Assembly: GCA_902494295.1 (NCBI GenBank)
Contig: CABUSL010000015.1
Span: forward strand, 1 to 23,823
DNA: 23,823 nt
Direction: 5' to 3'
Source: an uncultured Collinsella sp.
GTDB lineage: Bacteria > Actinomycetota > Coriobacteriia > Coriobacteriales > Coriobacteriaceae
The notes beneath the pieces were generated by a model. It ran no database searches. It was not told where the DNA came from and saw only the letters and a program-made list of their open reading frames with translations. Each line of letters starts with the position of its first letter. Position 1 is the first letter of the stretch. Of the stretch, positions 23,270 through 23,823 are shown one piece after another. The translations under genes were made by a program, and so were the position numbers.

Positions 23270-23823
23270 TTACTCCTCCTTCGTTTCAAAATCCATGATG
23301 ATGCCCTCGACCGGCGCCGGACCGGCGGGAATCTCGGGCGCATCGGGGTTAAGCTCGCGGTCGATATACTCCGGGTTCACACCGTGGCCGCCCAGATACT
23401 CCATGCCGGGGCCCTGAGGCTCACCGGACGCAAGCGTCTCGTTGGCAGCCATGCCGTGCGCGTTGCCGGTCTTTACGGCCGAGGCGGCGCGCAGGGCGTC
23501 GAGCTCGCGCTTGCACTCCTGGCACATACCGACGGTACGGGCGGCCTGCTTGGCCTCCATGCCGCCGGCCTTTTGCAGCAGGCGCTTGGCGTAGTCGATC
23601 TCCTTGTGCGGGGCGAACGGCTTGCCGCAGCGCGAGCAGTGCTCGAGCGCATAGACGCTCTTGCTGGTGAGGTCGTCCTTGCTCATGACGGCCAGCTCAA
23701 ACTCCTCGGTGAGCTTGATGGCCTCCATGGGGCAGGCTTCCTCGCAGCGGCCGCAAAAGATGCAGCGGCCGTAGTCGATTGACCAGGTAATGGTATCGGC
23801 CGCAAGGTCGGTGTCCATGCGAA
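23270..23823 (-). CDS. hycF: Formate hydrogenlyase ferredoxin-like subunit HycF, N-terminus cut by right window edge
   Basis: An iron-sulfur subunit of the NuoI type that relays electrons within formate hydrogenlyase. The visible 4Fe-4S motif is CIFCGRCEEACP, followed by KLTEEFELAV. Further on, HCSRCGKPFAPHKEIDYA matches the second cysteine pair of HycF, and MCQECKRE follows. In HycF another 4Fe-4S motif precedes this point, and the first visible Met (23818) aligns with an internal position, with no ribosome site in the few bases available. The frame is open to the edge, so I treat the gene as partial. A Pro- and Gly-rich tail of about 60 residues ends the protein. Confidence 0.9.
   Translation of the reverse strand, partial: RMDTDLAADTITWSIDYGRCIFCGRCEEACPMEAIKLTEEFELAVMSKDDLTSKSVYALEHCSRCGKPFAPHKEIDYAKRLLQKAGGMEAKQAARTVGMCQECKRELDALRAASAVKTGNAHGMAANETLASGEPQGPGMEYLGGHGVNPEYIDRELNPDAPEIPAGPAPVEGIIMDFETKEE

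Noticed and set aside
23816..23818. ATG as true start of hycF
   Set aside because: It aligns with an internal position of HycF, and the frame remains open to the window edge; the N-terminal cluster motif must lie outside.
1..23823. CRISPR arrays, prophage or insertion sequences
   Set aside because: No regularly spaced repeats, integrase, transposase or phage genes were seen.

Overview
The window is high-GC chromosomal DNA. Every gene I can support, protein or RNA, lies on the minus strand, so transcription runs from right to left across the whole 23.8 kb. The content suggests an anaerobic actinobacterium of the Coriobacteriia, probably Collinsella or a close relative. This is an inference from the gene set (formate hydrogenlyase, selenocysteine machinery, a molybdenum hydroxylase, NADP-type glutamate dehydrogenase) and from recalled Coriobacterial sequence style; no search was run. 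I see no prophage, insertion sequence or CRISPR array.

Right block (about 18.3-23.8 kb): the tail of a formate hydrogenlyase operon, read hycF (cut by the right edge), hycG, hycH, hycI and focA, with near-zero spacing among the hyc genes. A cytoplasmic molybdopterin oxidoreductase of uncertain substrate follows. HycI implies that the hydrogenase large subunit (HycE-type) is encoded upstream, beyond the right edge. FocA would move the formate.

Middle block (13.3-18.2 kb): a compact selenium/molybdenum locus. selA and selB overlap by ATGA, followed by selC (tRNA-Sec), mobA (molybdenum cofactor nucleotide transfer) and a small cysteine-rich DUF3343 (putative Se/S carrier) protein. It probably serves a selenocysteine formate dehydrogenase outside the window, because no protein seen here shows a selenocysteine codon.

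Next (7.8-13.1 kb): gdhA with its own terminator, then a two-gene molybdenum hydroxylase (FAD subunit, then a fused 2Fe-2S/molybdopterin subunit) ending in a strong terminator.

Left block (1-7.7 kb): tRNA-Leu(UAG), then the proteostasis cluster tig-clpP-clpX, then valS and the start of folC (cut by the left edge).

The most unusual signal is a pair of related, elaborate foldback elements that flank valS, one in its leader and one just after its stop. They share short core motifs (TTCCGCACG, CACTTAATGTG, CAGGAC) but have different stem sequences that remain paired, which suggests a structure under selection. A third, unrelated 25-bp inverted repeat sits between selB and selC, and a REP-like palindrome lies upstream of gdhA.
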